This document shows, piece by piece, positions 11,101-23,211 of a stretch of 64,000 nucleotides of DNA. The notes below the pieces were generated by a model. That model had not been told where the DNA came from. It saw only the letters and a list, made by a program, of their open reading frames with translations, and did no database searches. The translations under genes were made by a program, and so were the position numbers. Location: positions 14,858,802 to 14,922,801 of the forward strand of contig NC_045148.1 of NCBI RefSeq assembly GCF_008831285.2, written 5' to 3'. This DNA is from Nymphaea colorata (lineage: Eukaryota; Streptophyta; Magnoliopsida; Nymphaeales; Nymphaeaceae). Each line of letters starts with the position of its first letter. Positions within the stretch are counted from its first letter, which is position 1.

Positions 11101-14100
11101 ATGGAAGTTCTTCTGGTTCGTCAGTTAAGTGCAGCATCACCTTGCAAATCTAGAAGTGGGGATTTTCCTTGCATACATTTGGCACCCTATGGTAAACACT
11201 GTCAACCAGCTACTTCGGATCAAAGGCACCGACACTTGAAATTGGAAAAACAACAGTTTCTTAAAGGAAGGTTTTCATTATCTAGAGGGAAGCATATTGT
11301 AGGATTTCAATTGTCAGTTTCAAAATCTCCATCTTTACGTATCTCAAGTGAGCAAAAGGCAGTGATATTGAGAAGAAGGGGTGAGAAGGATAACGGTCAA
11401 ATTGAAAAAGCAAGCAATGCTCTGGAACAACTTGATTTTGAGCGTGGTGTTTGCATCCCTTTTCGCAAATACACACCTGAAACAGTATGTGGTTCTCTTT
11501 TGTTTCTTTACAGCTCTTCTGTTTTTTGTTGATAATGTTAATTTTGTGATCATTGGTGGAGAATGTCCTTGTTAAGTTGTTTTTAGGTTACCACTAACTC
11601 AAACATTTCCAGGTGCGGAATAAGGTATTAGAATCAAGAGGGGGAATATTATCTCTGATTGGTCGTGGGGTGGAGATAGTTTGGAATTTGGGTTTGTATT
11701 GGTCTGGTCTCGTGTATGACTTCGTGCTAGGACAGGATCAGGAAGTTGTTCAATTTCGGGCAAGGCAGCTTCGTAAACTTTTGTGTCAGCTGGGGCCCTC
11801 TTTTATTAAGGCTGGTCAGGTTAAATTGCTTATTCCTAATCATCAACAATTACATCCTAAGTTTCCTTTTTCTTTTACGAAAAGTTTTTGACAGCTGGAT
11901 TAACATTGGAAGCTCACTTGTTGATTACAATTTTATAGGTTCTGGCAAATCGACCTGATATAATACGAGAAGATTATATGAATGAGCTTTGCATTCTCCA
12001 AGATGATGTACCACCATTTCCCAATCAGGTCTGTTTTTTCTGTCTGCTAGAAAAGGAAGTTGGAAAAGGAAAGAGGTTTTATTGCTAATAGGATTATAGG
12101 GGTTCATGACACACTTCATTTAACAGTTTCCATCTCAAAGTGGTCATCTTAGTGTAAATCTATGACCTGCAGGAAGCTTTTTCTATTATTGAAGAGGAAC
12201 TGGGGCAGCCTCTTGAGAAGGTTTTCAGCAAGATCTCAGCAGAGACAATAGCGGCAGCTAGCTTGGGCCAAGTTTATCGGGCTACACTTCGCAGCTCTGG
12301 CGAAGATGTGGCAGTTAAGGTAACAGACTATATCTTATAGTCTGATTCATGGTAGACTTGTTGAGCTTGTGTTTCATGTACTATCCATGCTTATTGAGCT
12401 TCCTTTGTTCTGCTTGTAGGTTCAAAGGCCCGGTATTGAACCAATAATTTATCGTGATCTTTTCTTGTTTAGAACTTTAGCTTCATTTTTGAATGGGATA
12501 AGTCTCCAGAAACTTGGGTGTAATGCTGAACTTATAGTTGACGAATTTGGTGAGAAACTGCTGGAGGAGCTTGATTACACATTGGTAAACTTTTGCAGCT
12601 TTTTAACATTGTATTTTATTAAAAGGATATAATCTTTGGCAAAAAAAAAAGTGGGACCAGTGTGCTAGTTTGTACTTTTCTTTCTTTCTTTCTGCTCACA
12701 ATGTAAATAATCATATTACACGATCTTCCTGTCTTTCTTGTCCTGCAATGCAGGAAGCTAGAAACCTCGAGGATTTTCTGGAGAACTTCAAAAATGATCC
12801 CACAGTTAAGATCCCTAAGGTTTATAAGGAGCTTTCTGGTGAGCGCGTGTTAGTAATGGAGTGGATTGATGGAATACGATGTACAAATCCACAGGTTACC
12901 ATGCTCTTTTAATTTGTCCAATATTTTACTGCAGCATGTGTGTAGTTCAGCATTAAAATAATAAATTGACAATATCCATTTCACCATGTTTTCTACATAT
13001 GAGCTGACCCGATGTATTTGCTTAATACACAACTAGGCTATCAAAGAAGCAGGCATAGATGTAAACGGTTTCTTAACTGTTGGTGTAAGTGCTGCATTGA
13101 GGCAATTGCTAGAATTTGGGCTGTTTCATGGTGATCCACATCCTGGAAATATTTTTGCAATGCGTGATGGTCGCATTGCTTATGTAGATTTTGGGAATGT
13201 TGCTGTGCTCAGCCAGGTGAGTTATTTTATTAATGTACATGCTGTCAGAATAAATGTTTCAGTTTCACAAACACTAGAGAGACTTTTCTAACTTTGCAGT
13301 TGTAACCCAATTCTTAGAGTGACTTGTTTGAATACTTTTTTGCAGTTGTAACCTCTATCTTTTTCTGAACAGATTGAGTTCCTAATCAATGTAATTCAAT
13401 TTCATTTTCAATAATTTGGTCACTTTGCTTTTCATTTTTCCATTATTTGGGCTTTAGATATTATCTTGTGCAGAGGACTTGATATGTTGAAATCTTGTGG
13501 CCAACGGATAGCCTTGAGTTGGCATGTGCAGCCTATTTCTCATGGGTTCTTATTCTAGCATATGGATCCTATATTAACAAAAATGGCACTGGATGTTCCA
13601 TGCACCCAGTCATACCTTTGCTGGGAATTGTGCAAATAACTTATCAGTTCATAATCAGGGTTATCCTTTATAGTTTTTTGTTCTTTCTTTCATTTAGAAT
13701 TTGCATTGATTCCATCGTGTTTCAATTTTCAACGTGGTTCATTTTGCTATGTTATTAATAGTTAAATCCTAGAATTTATTGTTAAAAAATTTGCAGAGAT
13801 GCCAACTGTGGCGATATCATTTCCTAGACTCGTGTTCATGTCTATGTGATGTTGACTGGTAGAAATAGAGCCCCAGGATCCTTTATCTCATGTACTGGGA
13901 TGTGTCAACCAAATGCAAATTTTTGGTCTTGAAAGATTTGTATCTTATTTTCTATCTCATCTTTTTTCATTCCTTTTTTCAGCAAAACAAGCAAATATTG
14001 ATCGATGCTGTTGTCCATGCTGTAAATGAAGATTATGTTGAAATGGCAAATGATTTTACCAGGCTTGGCTTCCTTGCTAGTGGAACCGATGTTTCTCCTA

Positions 14101-16143
14101 TTGTACCAGCCTTGGAAGCGATTTGGCAGAACTCTGCAGGAAAAGGCCTTGCTGATTTCAATTTCCGCAGTGTAACTGGTAATAACTTTCACTGTGCTAG
14201 AGGCTGACAACTGTGTATGGTGTATCATTTTATGTAAGGACTTGGGCTATGATGTCTGTGAAGTATGCAATTTTCCCTAGATATATCATGCAATGGAGTA
14301 ATTGCATATGAATATTGGATTAGCATATCCACTTGTGTAGAGGACCCAAATTCTCTCTAGACTTTGTTTGGGTCATGTTAATTAAAAATGTATTCACTCT
14401 TTTAATGATCCAATGAACGCTGGATCCTTAGTGCGCACCTGTAGTTGATGGTGTAATAAAGTAGAGTTGGAAATACCAAAACTAAAAATGTTTCTGGTTA
14501 TTGAGAACAATTATTGTTCAAGAGAATTTTCAAGTGAATTGATAGTAAAGTTGGCTGTGCATTATTAACAAAGTCAATGCATGGGCCATTATTATTTTCA
14601 GAAAAGTTGCGTGTGAAATATTGACTGGGGGATGTCTTCTCAAATTTTCATGACCATGAGCCTTACTGGTTATGCATTTCTATTGTATATTTTGCAGGTA
14701 AATTTAACCAACTCGTTTATCAGTATCCAATACGAATCCCAGAAAGATTTTCTCTTGTCATTCGCTCCTTGTTGACTCAGGAAGGCATTTGCTTTACACT
14801 AAAACCAGATTTTAAATTTCTCGAGGTAAGTATATTTATTCTCTGAATGCTTCAAATTTTCAGATGAAGCAATGCCAAAAGTTTAATTCAAATTTTCTTG
14901 AAATCTTGTGATGCAACACTTTTTTTCGGTTTCCTGAATTTTTGTTGGTGCTTCTTCGAAGTATAGCTCCTTGAGTATTTGACTATTCATTTCCCTTTTG
15001 CATGTTATTGAGTTTAGGAAGCTTTTGCAGGTTGCATATCCTTACGTGGCAAAACGTCTTTTAACAGACCCAAATCCTGCTCTTCGTGAGCGCCTTATTC
15101 AGGTACTTTAATATGAAGCTGTCTGTTATATGTGGCTTTTTTTATCAAGCTACTGTATGAATAATACGACTGAGTTTATGAAAGCAGAATATATAGTATC
15201 AGATAGTAAAAAGAATAAAAACTGGAAGCAGAAAGAGCTTATAGTTGTTGTTACACGACGACAGCCAGGAAGGTGGATACACCTGGCCTCTCAAATATCT
15301 TGGGCTTTAACAATGAAAATTTTTGAACTATGTATTTTCTTCTGCAAAAGGCAATTGGTGCACCTTCTTTTTTCTTCTTTTGGCTGGCGAATGATCAATA
15401 TACAAGGATAAGTGTATCTTTGCTCTTGTTCATGACTCAGAGCTAGTTATTTCTTGCTCACCTGCGACATGCTTTCTGCAGGTTCTGTTTAAAGATGGAG
15501 CATTTCAATGGAAACGGCTTGAGAATCTCATAACTTTAGCGAAGGAGAATGTTGCTAAAATGAACAGCAATCCTGCATTGCAAACGAGGAACATGTATGT
15601 AGCTTCACTGGATCTGATCTGTTTCTTGAAATTTGTCCTAGACTGATGCTGAATATGCTTCAGGCGAAGTTCAAGAGATGTGCAAGTTGAAAAAAAACTA
15701 GATCTAACTGATACAATCAAGGATGGGGCAAAGATGTTTATGATCGATTCTGGTATTCGACGACAACTTCTTCTGGCTTTGACTGAAGACTCCAGGCTTC
15801 ACATCCAAGAGGTACGTATGAACAGCTTCTGCTTGAAATCCAGGAATTGTTATTTGCATTTGGAGACAGAGACTAGTCCTTTTTCTACTGTCTATTTGTT
15901 TTGACAACTCATCACAACTGCAGCTAGTGGATGTCTATAGATTGGTGGAGGATGAAATAGATATACCGACTGTAGCACTTCAAGTCTTGCAAGGTAGAGG
16001 CAGTTTATTTGCAGCTTTTTTCTGAACGTGATGGCTTTGCATTGGCTTATTATGGTAATATGACTTTCCCAATTACAGAATTGCCTGCTGTAACACGTGA
16101 CCTCATGCTTTCCTGGAGTGAATCTGTTCTGTCTGACCGTTGA
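11101..16143 (+). CDS. ABC1K1: plastid ABC1-like atypical kinase, ABC1K1/PGR6 type
   Basis: Fourteen exons join in frame to 701 residues: 11101-11484, 11613-11819, 11939-12028, 12173-12319, 12420-12584, 12754-12894, 13037-13216, 13983-14178, 14698-14825, 15031-15102, 15482-15594, 15664-15811, 15924-15993, 16079-16143. All introns are GT-AG. The Ser/Arg-rich N-terminus looks like a chloroplast transit peptide. ABC1 hallmarks are present: KAGQ (about 194-197), the alanine-rich AAAS loop (254-257) instead of a P-loop, the VAVK lysine (276), HGDPHPGN (409-416) and DFG (429-431). The sequence closely follows Arabidopsis At4g31390 (ABC1K1/PGR6/ACDO1), including its C-terminal region. The family sits on plastoglobules and controls plastoquinone and tocopherol metabolism and high-light tolerance. 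The start is the first ATG after the leader acceptor; an upstream extension in the same frame has no ATG. All catalytic motifs are intact. Confidence 0.95.
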
Positions 16144-17468
16144 TTCAGTTTGAAACTACAATGGTAATTAATTTCTTTGCTATTGCTTGGCGGACAAGTG
16201 CTTTGCTTGCTTGTGCTTTATATCTAAAGAGGGAGGAAATCCTGCCATCTATGACACACAACCTCGTGCCTTTCTGGAACAATCTGTTGCGCCGCATCCA
16301 CTGAACTAGTTTGACGCCATGCACCATCAAGAAGATGCAATGTACTAGTTGCATTTATTTTTGATGCATCAACACGAAGATTCTACAGGCTGCATGTTTG
16401 TGTGATGGAATATTCCAACGTCCCCGTCGCACATTTCTAGCTATTAGATATTTATGCGGAAATGCATTATATTCTTGTATACGTGCTTCCTTGGGCGATC
16501 ATTTTTAAAATGTAAATTTTGTATAATATGTAATTCACACGATACTTTTGTATCTAATCATTCTTATACATGTATCCTCTTGTTGCTTTATATGAGTCCA
16601 CATTGTTTTATGATTATAAAGTTTTTCGGGAAGGTTCCAATTGTCCAGTTTATTGTGCTCTTGAAAGTGCAGATTAGCTAGTTTTCCCTTTCTTCTTTCC
16701 AACTCTTCGTCCGCCTTGAACTTCCAGATAGCTTATGAATCCTGGTACCGAGAAGCTAGAAACTGGCGGTAGCTCTGAGGCCCCCAAACCGGGCATTTCA
16801 GATATCCATTAAAGGTGCCAGTACCAAGACTGTGTCTCCCTTCTCTACCCCGTCTTGACCTCATCAGGGATTTGACTGAATCTGAGTAGGTATCGAAAAC
16901 ACAAATCTGCAATGTGTTTGAGTCGGGACTTGTATGTTTGCTAATATTTTTGTCTCTACTAAGGTATAATTTCTCCTAATTTGGCCGTTGTATGTTTTTT
17001 TGGCAATCTATTATTTTTCTGCTGAAAGTTTTGACGGAAAGGGAATGCTGCTACTATGCAAAACCACTTACACAGCCATGAATCTAAACCACCCAATTTT
17101 TGTGGGCTTCTAACGTCGACAACCGTACTGCTTATCCTAGATATACATTGCTAGTTCAGCAGCTGCTAGAAACAATTGCAATTTTTTTTATGTTGGTGAA
17201 ATGGTATCTTGGAGACCGTATGTGTGTGTACATATATGAAACACACGCACACATAACCCAAATCCACCACCAGAAACAGTAATCAGTACATAATATATAT
17301 ATAGCTAAATATCGCGACATCGGATGTCCGGTAATTAACATGGGCAAAACAATGGGAAGATGCATTATAGATAACGGGTGACATGCTGTCATCGATGTAC
17401 AAAAATCGAACAAAAGAAACCAAGGCGAGAGAAGCCACAAACGGAGGGTGATAGGGAGATGAGGGAGG
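16144..17468. other. 3' flank of ABC1K1, intergenic
   Basis: The first few hundred bases probably include the 3' UTR. Beyond that the DNA is AT-rich, with a short TG/CA run near 17220-17250. No gene is supported. Confidence 0.5.
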
Positions 17469-18286
17469 AGAAACACACACTTTGTTTTGTATCCTTGCAA
17501 CTGGTATTGTGATAAGCTTGAACACATACTAGAAAATATTGGCTCTTATAACATGGTTATGCAGCTATAACTTTAACTGCATGATGACGTACTCGGTTGA
17601 ATGCTGCCATTAGAATATCAAGGTTTATTTTCAGTGGGGTTTGTTGTCTTGGATCTCCTTGAAGGTACATGAAAGTTGGAGAACAAAAAACAAGAAGAAT
17701 TGGAATTTTCATGTGGTATCACTGGGCTTCCAATTAGACTTGGGATCTCAAAAAGTTTTGATGAAAAAGAAAATATTTATGAACTTTCACAATTCATTTG
17801 TCTTACCTTGGATTGCCGTTATCATGAAGTGATTGCTATTTGTTGCAAATAGGAAATTAGAAACCATTTTGGTGCTTACTCAAATAGCGTGGCACACCCG
17901 ACATGGGAACGAAGTGGAGAATCAGCTTGATTAGGAAAACTGCCAATCACAAGCGCGAGCACTCATGCGCGCCACAAACACATTCAGAGATGGGATACAG
18001 CAACTTGAGATTATGTCCGATGTCATAAGAATTCATGAATGTAAGCAAACTTCTACTGTTCGCATTTAACTGTTAGAACAACAATGACCAAATGAGACAG
18101 AATCCCAGCTCCACGATTCGTATTTGTACAGACACTAACAATGAAGAAAAACCAGTTATGATTCTTTTCCATGTATGTGTAATAACCAGAACCTTGACAA
18201 GAGGTTCAATGTCGAAATTATATTGCAGAAAGCTACGCGATTGAATGCATATATTATTCACAAATTGACCAACCAGTCACCTGGTG
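17469..18286. repeat. dispersed duplication, copy A
   Basis: This ~0.82 kb segment matches 22230-23094 in the same orientation. It begins at AGAAACACACACTTTG, shares ATGCTGCCATTAGAATAT, TATTTGTTGCAAATAG and CATTCAGAGATGGGATACAG in the same order, and ends at CCAACCAGTCACCTGGT. Similarity stops abruptly at both ends. By eye it is roughly four-fifths identical with several indels. No frame is conserved between the copies. Copy B lies just past the ARM-gene stop codon, so A may be a duplicated gene 3' flank or one member of a repeat family. Confidence 0.75.
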
Positions 18287-18709
18287 GCAAATAATGGTTA
18301 AGAATCCCTTATAAATATCACTATTTTGTTGTAGTAAAAATAACCACTTCATGTTGGCCATCTGTTTTCTACAAGAGAACTTATTTGCAACGGATATATG
18401 TTGATTTCAGCCCATATCACCGCGATTCAGAAGAGGACGCGGGCACACGCGATGTGGGTTTACTTACTAGATCACCCTCATTGATTTCATTACCTGAACG
18501 GTGAATATGCTGGTTAGTTTTTGATACTCATGTTAATGATATGGCCGAGTCCAATGGCACCATTTTCTGGAAGATATTGCAACTCCGGACGCCGCCGTGA
18601 TTGCCACTTTATTGGAAGGACTAATCCTTTCATAATTCCTGCCATGTTATTGGGATCATGAGGGTTTACGTTACATTTGGTTTTTCTCTCCACTTCCTGC
18701 TAGGTATAA
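18287..18709. other. intergenic between copy A and LTR-like element
   Basis: AT-rich DNA without a recognisable gene. I looked for ARM-repeat coding remnants, as expected if copy A came with a gene copy, and saw none. Confidence 0.4.
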
Positions 18710-18996
18710 TGATGCAAGAAGAATTAAGATTAACTGATCTTAATCCAGCTGCATTTAAGTCTAAGCTAAAACTAAACTAAAACTAACTAAAACTCAAGTA
18801 AACGATCAAAGGAACAAGAAGAACATAAGAAAACTAACCAACACTTCATTTCTTTCAATTGATGACCCCTTACAAAATGACCCAATGTCCTGTTTTATAG
18901 AAAAAGGGATGGATTGTGGATCTGGACCCATTTACAAGTACTAAAAATCTAACTAGATTCAATTACAAGATTTGGGTATGATTTCATCTTGCATCA
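18710..18996 (-). mobile_element. solo LTR-like element
   Basis: The 287 bp block is bounded by TGATGCAAG and its exact inverse CTTGCATCA, the TG...CA form of an LTR. On the minus strand it carries a TATAAAACAGG promoter-like box about 100 bases in, and a T-rich downstream half. There is no primer-binding site or second LTR, and the 5-bp flanks (tataa / aaagc) do not match. A solo LTR with decayed or lost target-site duplication is the best reading. Confidence 0.5.
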
Positions 18997-21217
18997 AAAG
19001 CAGAGTTGGCTCCTCTCGAACTATACTCGAGCGCCATATATATGCCAAATCTCAGCTTGGCTTGGCTCAAACTCAGCTCCGTTCAGCTAGAGCCGAAGTT
19101 TGGCTTGACCTTAGCCAAGCCTTTCATTAACCTCGGCTTGAGATTAGCCGAGCCGTTCATTAAAAACTTGACTTTTAGTATGATTGAAGTAGCTTTCTAC
19201 TTATGACAATATGAGGCCATGCCTTCTATCCATTTTCTTTTCATGAGCAGATTTGGGTTTAGCTGAGAAGTGCTTGCTTAGCTCAAGCTTAATTCCTTAA
19301 CTTAAGCGAGTTCATCTGTCCGAAGCACCTCTGGATTGCCCTGGGTTCTATTACCAACTGCATTGGTTTCTTTATATTCATCACGAAAAAAAAAAAGTAT
19401 CTTTCTTTAAAATTCCCAAGGCTAACCATCACATATATTTATTTTTTAAGTTTCTAGGATTCTTTCAGAAGTTGTTGACCTTAAAATGTCTGGTTGAATT
19501 CAATTGGTACATTGAAGAAGTCATAATTCATGACCGTAACGGAAAGAAATTACTGGATGACTTTCTTATATTCCACATGTAGACGACCTCCAACTCTCTA
19601 AGTGCTCAATGAAGTACATGTTCCAATAGATTACACCAGTGGAAACCTACCATGCTAAATATGTGAAAGGGTGTTTGGACATTGAACATCTCTGTTACTA
19701 GGATAAATTTGGACATAATTTCCTAGAGTCGCATTTATTTGGACAAATAGGGGTGCATCATTTCATGTAAATGATTCCTGCTACTTCGTAACGTTCTCAC
19801 GATGTGACCATCAACTTAATCTAAGACCAAACGTCGATGCAACATGCATTCCCATCTCATCATCAAGGTAATAGTTAAGTTCCATCAGCATGCATAATTG
19901 TTTGTTTAGCTTCCAGAATTAAGGGTACCCATTATCCGTCTTTTTTTTTGTTCATATGTTAGTATTGTTTGCATGCAACACATTCTCTCTCCTTAGTATG
20001 TTGAGAACTTTATGTGGGAATTAGGCTTCATGATAATTCATTTTACAGTTTGCAATCAGTTGCTTTTCTTGCCTGCACTATCTTGCTACAAACTCTTTCT
20101 GATTTTAGATATGTTGCCTAGACTCCGTCTCTCAAATATCTGTCGACTCCACTCGCATGACAGCAGATGGTCATCTTTGGCAGGTATGAACTTAGGATGT
20201 TAGCAGTATAATCGTACATGTATATACATACACAGCCATACTGGTTTTTCAGGTCCCTTCCCTAGTGTCCATCAATCTGGGGCAGGAAGGATAGTTATGG
20301 GGATTGGAACGACCACTCATCCACTAAAATCTAATCCCGGTGTTCATGGATATGACAAATTTGAACGAAATTTAGGTCAGTATAAGGCTGCAAATGGTGT
20401 AGTGCAAGGGGGTCATGCGGAATCAACGAGTGATGCCGAATCTCCTAATTCGTTCAAAGGTTTAATAAGGGAGAATCTTGGAATATGCCAGAAATAATAT
20501 TGCAGATCTGCAAGTTAATAGTTACAGTACTCCCATGCTCCAAACCAAGTTACATTTACTAGTAGGGAATGACCAAGAGATTTGCCATATAATTCCCATG
20601 CTCCTCAGATGCTGTCATTTTAGTGCTACTAAAGAAAGGAAATACTTGGACACTGCAAAAACTTCATGAATTCTTGGTTTTATTTAAAGATACTGCCTGC
20701 CACCAAGTAGGGGAGGGCATCCTTGAAGTGGCACCTGACACTAGTCATGCATTATTATTTCTGTAAGACACAAGGATCAAGTTCTCTTGAGATGGGAGGA
20801 ACTTGGTCCACATTTTAAGGGCGTATTCAAAATGGGAAAGCCCGGAGCTGTTGCTGTTGCCTCTCTGGCAGCATGTAGATGTGTCCATGCACATGAGACA
20901 GAGTGTTCCAGGGCCTTAATTGGTGTTGGTGTCTTTTGAATATGAATCTCCAAGTGCCTTTTGAATGTGAATCTCTCAGAGTTCTCCCCACTAGTCATCT
21001 GCTCATTGCGTAGAGCAGGGCTCCTGTTTAGCATCCGATTAAAATGCATCCCTTCTATTCATTACTGGAAGAGCAGGACTCCTGTGCAGATCTGGTGTTA
21101 TGCTGATCATGGCCCTTTTCCAAGACCTCCACTTCTGAACATGACCCTTTTCCAATACAACCGCTTCCAAGTTCCCAGACACACTTGAACAGGTGTTTCT
21201 CAAAGGGGAGAGCTAAT
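18997..21217. other. intergenic, repeat debris
   Basis: Bases 19010-19170 are built from degenerate GGCTYG/AGCTTGGCT words. The rest is AT-rich. A 66-codon frame at 20297-20497 has no recognisable family. Short direct repeats (cttttgaatatgaatctc-like, 20934-20975) occur near 20.95 kb. No gene is supported. Confidence 0.4.
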
Positions 21218-21395
21218 TGTTAGCCACATGCCGGGTCGGTCCATTAACGTAGTAGATATATCTATAAATAGGTAAATACGGTCAGTGAGTCAAATTGAGG
21301 GACAACCGTGTATTAGTTGAGTCTTTGGCCCTCCAACCCTAATTGGGAACTAGTCGTGAGTGAGTGTAGGCCAGTCCAGTTAGCAGTGGCTAACA
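21218..21395 (+). mobile_element. small LTR-like or inverted-end element
   Basis: The block starts TGTTAGCCAC and ends GTGGCTAACA, a perfect 10-bp inverted pair with TG...CA ends. A TATAAATA box lies about 45 bases in, as in an LTR promoter. A second, imperfect end word (GTGGCTAGCA) follows at 21411-21420. No matching target-site duplication was found, so the class is uncertain. Confidence 0.35.
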
Positions 21396-22229
21396 CTTTT
21401 CTAGTTAGCAGTGGCTAGCAGAGTTCTGTCCCTTCCTTTGGCTTATGTTTGGGAAGCAATTTCTATATCAATTTAAAGGTTTTTTATATACTGTCCTAAT
21501 TTGGTGGATTTTAGACTTGATTTGATGGGTCAAAGTCGGATTTTTCTAAACCCTGTTTTTCTGCAACTCTTTTCGAGAAAAAACAGGACAAAACCATGTT
21601 TTTGAAGGGCTATAACTTTTGATCCTGAAGATATTTTTTAGATGTATTTTCTTGGGTACCTTAGCTTCAATTCAAAATGAGATACATACCATTTGCCTAT
21701 CCTTTAGAAATCTGTTAGCGAGGTTTTTAGGGTCGGTTCATGACAGTCTTAGGGTCGTTTTAGTCATCCGTCATTCGATTTTGGATGTAATCTTTTCTGT
21801 GAATTTTTTTGCATCTTTTTGATTGTGATATAAGAATGAAGTCATTTTACATGTTTGTTTATTTGTCCAATATTATACAAAATTTGTTCTTTTATGGTTT
21901 GAAGTTCTGACTAACATGAAGCATCATGAAGACTGAGGAACAAGAGCCCGAGCGTAAACACTGGTCCAAGCTTGATCTCCCCATCGTTGAACTCATATAA
22001 CCACCAATCGAAGAAAGCAAGCCAAAAATTATTGAAGCTAGCAAAGGCATGACAAGGGATAGCCCTGATATTGAGCATATTCCTCACCTTTTTGCTTCCT
22101 GTGCTTTCTTTCATCGGCCGCTTCACCACCTGGGTTACCCTCTCTTCCTCCGGTAAGGGGCTCTTCTTTCCCCTGTCAGCTCCAAATCATTATATTCGTG
22201 CTGTTGATGAATCATCTCTACTGATGTAT
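21396..22229. other. intergenic
   Basis: T-rich intergenic DNA with no recognisable gene or repeat beyond short T runs. Confidence 0.4.
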
Positions 22230-23094
22230 AGAAACACAGACTTTGTTTTGTATCCTTGAAACCGGTATGGTGATATCCGTTACAGCTTTAACACATACTA
22301 GAAAACATTGGCATACGCAACTATAACTCCATCATGACGTACTTGCTTGAATGCTGCCATTAGAATATGAAGTTCCACTTTCGGTGGGGTTGCCTTGGAG
22401 CTCCTTGAAAATTCATGAAGGCTGTCGGACAAAAAAACAATTTTCCAAGATCGTGTAAAATATCCAAGATGAATTAGAATTTTCATGTGGATCACCGCGC
22501 TACCAAGACTTGAGTTCTCAAAAGGTTTAAACGACAAAGAAGTAAGTAGTTTACGTAGTCTCACGATTCATTTATCTTGCCTTGGATTGCCGCTATCAAG
22601 AAATGGTTGCTATTTGTTGCAAATAGAAAATTAGAAATCATTTGGTGCTTAAGTTGTGTGCACACCAGACATGGGAACGAAGGAGAGAACCAGCTTGATT
22701 AGGAAAAATACCAAAATCACAACCGCGAGCACTCTGCGCGCCACAAATACATTCAGAGATGGGATACAGATTTTAAGCTTGATATTATTTCAGAGACATA
22801 AGAATTCATGAATGTAAACTTCTACTGTTCGTATTTAACAACAATGTTTTCAATTGAGACAGCATTGTACCGGCACGGTCCACATGAGAGTCTCACTTTC
22901 GTTTTCTCCCAGCTCCCAGAATTAATATTTTGTACAGATGCCAATAATGAAGAAAAACCAGTTGTGCTTCTTTTCCATTCATCTGTAATAGCCAGAGCTT
23001 TCACAAGAGGTTCAATGTAAAAACTATATTATACAGAAAGCTAAGCGATTGAATGCAAACATTATTGACAAACTAACCAACCAGTCACCTGGTA
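22230..23094. repeat. dispersed duplication, copy B
   Basis: Partner of 17469-18286, direct orientation, ~0.87 kb. It begins at AGAAACACAGACTTTG and ends at CCAACCAGTCACCTGGT, about 120 bases past the stop codon of the minus-strand ARM gene. It is therefore likely to contain that gene's 3' UTR or polyadenylation region. It has an insert near 22440-22475 and another near 22870-22920 relative to copy A. Confidence 0.75.
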
Positions 23095-23211
23095 CCAATT
23101 AAAGGCCCGGACTGGCATGACATTCGTTCTCCCTCTGGTTCTCAGAAACAGCATCGAGAATAAAAGGAAAAGATCAAGAGAAAGAAAAGCAGAATACACA
23201 CTTCTCGAATC

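Noticed and set aside
15130-15411. 93-codon plus-strand frame
   Set aside because: It lies wholly within intron 10 of ABC1K1 and breaks the conserved protein.
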